Part shown: piece by piece, positions 59,284 to 60,159 of the stretch
How positions within the stretch are numbered: position 1 is the stretch's first letter
Layout of the letters: each line of letters begins with the position of its first letter
DNA from: Betaproteobacteria bacterium
Lineage (GTDB): Bacteria > Pseudomonadota > Gammaproteobacteria > Burkholderiales > JAEUOS01
Direction: 5' to 3'
Length of the DNA: 60,159 nt
NCBI GenBank assembly: GCA_028292405.1
Contig: JAQGMJ010000014.1
Span: 1-60,159, forward strand
Position numbers and translations under genes: made by a program
Notes under the pieces: model-generated
What the model was told of the DNA's origin: nothing
The model's input: only the letters and a program-made list of their open reading frames with translations
The model's database searches: none

Positions 59284-59928
59284 CTACAAGGTATATCTAG
59301 CCTGCGTGCCTTCCAGCGCGATCACCTTTTGCACTGCGGGCCGCGCCAGCACGCGCTTGGCCCAGGCGGTGTAGTGCGGATAGGCGGCAGCCATGTCGAA
59401 CTTTTTCAGCCCGTTGGCCCAGCCGAAAAACACCAGCAGGTAGGCGTCCGCCACGCTGTAGACGTCGCCGGCGGCGAACTGCTTGCCTTCGAGTTTGCGG
59501 TCGATGAAGCCGATGCAGTCGATGAAGCTGGCTTCGCCCTTTTCCTGCATTTTCGGGTAGGCGGCCTGGTCGTCGGAATAGCGTTCCGGACGGCGCAGGT
59601 GCGCATAAGACGGGTGCACGGTCGAGGAGCAATAGGCCAGCCACTCCAGGCAGCGCGCCAGTGGCTCGCCGCCCGCCGGCAGCAGATTGGCCTGCGGGTA
59701 ACGCTGGCCCAGGTAGGTGAGGATGGCCGGCACTTCGGTCAGCACGAAGCCGTCGGCCAGCAGCACCGGTACCCGGCCCTTCGGGTTCATCGCCAGGTAC
59801 TCGGGCGTCAGTTGCGCCTTTTCCGCCAGGTTGGTCTTGCGCGGCTCGTAATCCACGCCGATTTCATTGAGTACGATATGCGGCGCCATCGAACAGGCGC
59901 CGGGGCCGAAATACAGGGCAGTCGTCAT
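59284..59928 (-). CDS. Glutathione S-transferase, beta-class-like
   Basis: 214 residues. A thioredoxin-fold N-terminal domain begins MTTALYFGPGACSMAPHIVLNEIGVDYE; the GACSxxPHI segment, with Cys at about 12, is the mark of bacterial beta-class GSTs. GRVPVLLADGFVLTEVPAILTYL supplies the cis-Pro and glutathione-contact residues. The C-terminal domain is all-helical. The start at 59928 has CGGAGACCCA upstream; a longer frame upstream overlaps the IS end region and is not coding-like. The GST may conjugate xenobiotic or stress-related substrates. Confidence 0.9.
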   Translation of the reverse strand: MTTALYFGPGACSMAPHIVLNEIGVDYEPRKTNLAEKAQLTPEYLAMNPKGRVPVLLADGFVLTEVPAILTYLGQRYPQANLLPAGGEPLARCLEWLAYCSSTVHPSYAHLRRPERYSDDQAAYPKMQEKGEASFIDCIGFIDRKLEGKQFAAGDVYSVADAYLLVFFGWANGLKKFDMAAAYPHYTAWAKRVLARPAVQKVIALEGTQARYTL

Positions 59929-60035
59929 TGGGTCTCCGGAGTTTTTTGGGGGTTTTATGGACCACGCAATATACCCGGACTCGGCGCGTGGGCACATTGC
60001 TGTGGTCCATAACAAATAAGCATAGGGTGCGGGCG

Positions 60036-60159
60036 TGAACTGCACCCCAAAAGTTGGACGTCGGTCCAAACTTTGGGGTGTTTTCATGAGCAAGTACGAC
60101 GAGCAGTTCAAGCTTAACGTTGTAAAGCAATACCTATCTTGCAAAGCTGGTGCCGAGGC
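60036..60159 (+). mobile_element. IS3-family (IS150-like) insertion sequence, left end only
   Basis: TGAACTGCACCCC begins at 60036 and resembles the terminal inverted repeats of IS3-family elements with a TGA-type end. The stretch from about 60042 to 60080 can fold into a long imperfect hairpin (CACCCCAAAAGTTGGAC with GTCCAAACTTTGGGGTG). It is followed by the OrfA start at 60086. The element continues beyond the window, so its length, right end and target duplication are not visible. Confidence 0.75.
60086..60159 (+). CDS. IS3-family transposase OrfA, N-terminal fragment cut by the window edge
   Basis: An ATG at 60086 opens the frame MSKYDEQFKLNVVKQYLSCK followed by AGAE, 24 full codons up to the window end. 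The FKLNVVKQYL helix is the start of the OrfA helix-turn-helix DNA-binding domain of IS3/IS150-type elements. OrfA and the DDE-domain OrfB normally produce the transposase by programmed frameshifting. Neither the end of OrfA nor OrfB is in the window, so activity cannot be assessed. Confidence 0.8.
   Translation, partial: MSKYDEQFKLNVVKQYLSCKAGAE

Overview
The window is about 60 kb of GC-rich bacterial DNA. Its gene content points to the Betaproteobacteria, probably the Burkholderiales or a close relative: tandem Bug/TctC-type solute receptors, DUF4124 and DUF3025 proteins, a FadE-type acyl-CoA dehydrogenase, many CoA-ester enzymes, and Liv-type ABC uptake genes beside CoA ligases. No rRNA, tRNA or CRISPR array was seen. 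Both edges cut into insertion sequences, the 5' end of an IS30-like transposase on the left (1-76, minus) and the first 25 codons of an IS3-type OrfA on the right (60086-60159, plus). The window may therefore be a contig that ends at repeats.

Layout. 1-1.85 kb: IS30 end, two small paralogous SFPASDP proteins (one frameshifted) and a membrane fatty-acid hydroxylase. 2.0-7.6 kb: a minus-strand signalling cassette, YfiR - CHASE8-type histidine kinase - two single-domain receivers - TonB-dependent receptor. 7.8-14.4 kb: MFS exporter, TauE/SafE permease, a gamma-glutamyltransferase homologue whose stop codon lies in a 13-bp tandem repeat, two tandem Bug receptors and an NTF2-like protein. 14.5-24.6 kb, all minus: Crp/Fnr regulator, hybrid histidine kinase, a 1543-residue GMC oxidoreductase/alpha-beta hydrolase fusion, a PhoD-type phosphatase and a NarL/LuxR-type response regulator. 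24.9-34.5 kb, all plus: CoA ligase, LivG, LivH, LivM, binding protein, LivF, PaaK-like ligase and CaiB/BaiF CoA-transferase, which reads as uptake and CoA-activation of an organic (perhaps aromatic) acid.

34.5-45.3 kb holds scattered small operons: an MFS protein, small membrane and secreted proteins with clear terminators, DUF3606, SDR plus an orphan BtuF-like protein, two DUF4124 proteins, LysE, a lipoprotein, VOC, cupin, and a truncated DUF1537 kinase. 45.3-49.1 kb: a divergent CoA-transferase / ThDP-enzyme / crotonase group. 49.1-53.5 kb, minus: glycerate 2-kinase, a 57-residue Cys-rich protein, PyrC, DUF3025 and an AEC transporter. 53.6-60 kb: VOC protein, DUF1801, FadE, an Atm1-type ABC exporter and a beta-class GST.

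The main theme is catabolism and uptake of organic acids through CoA thioesters, together with two multi-gene signalling blocks. The best candidates for something under-described are the YfiR/CHASE8-kinase/TonB-receptor cassette and the GMC-hydrolase fusion framed by its own two-component genes. All functions are inferred from sequence motifs read by eye; no database search was run.
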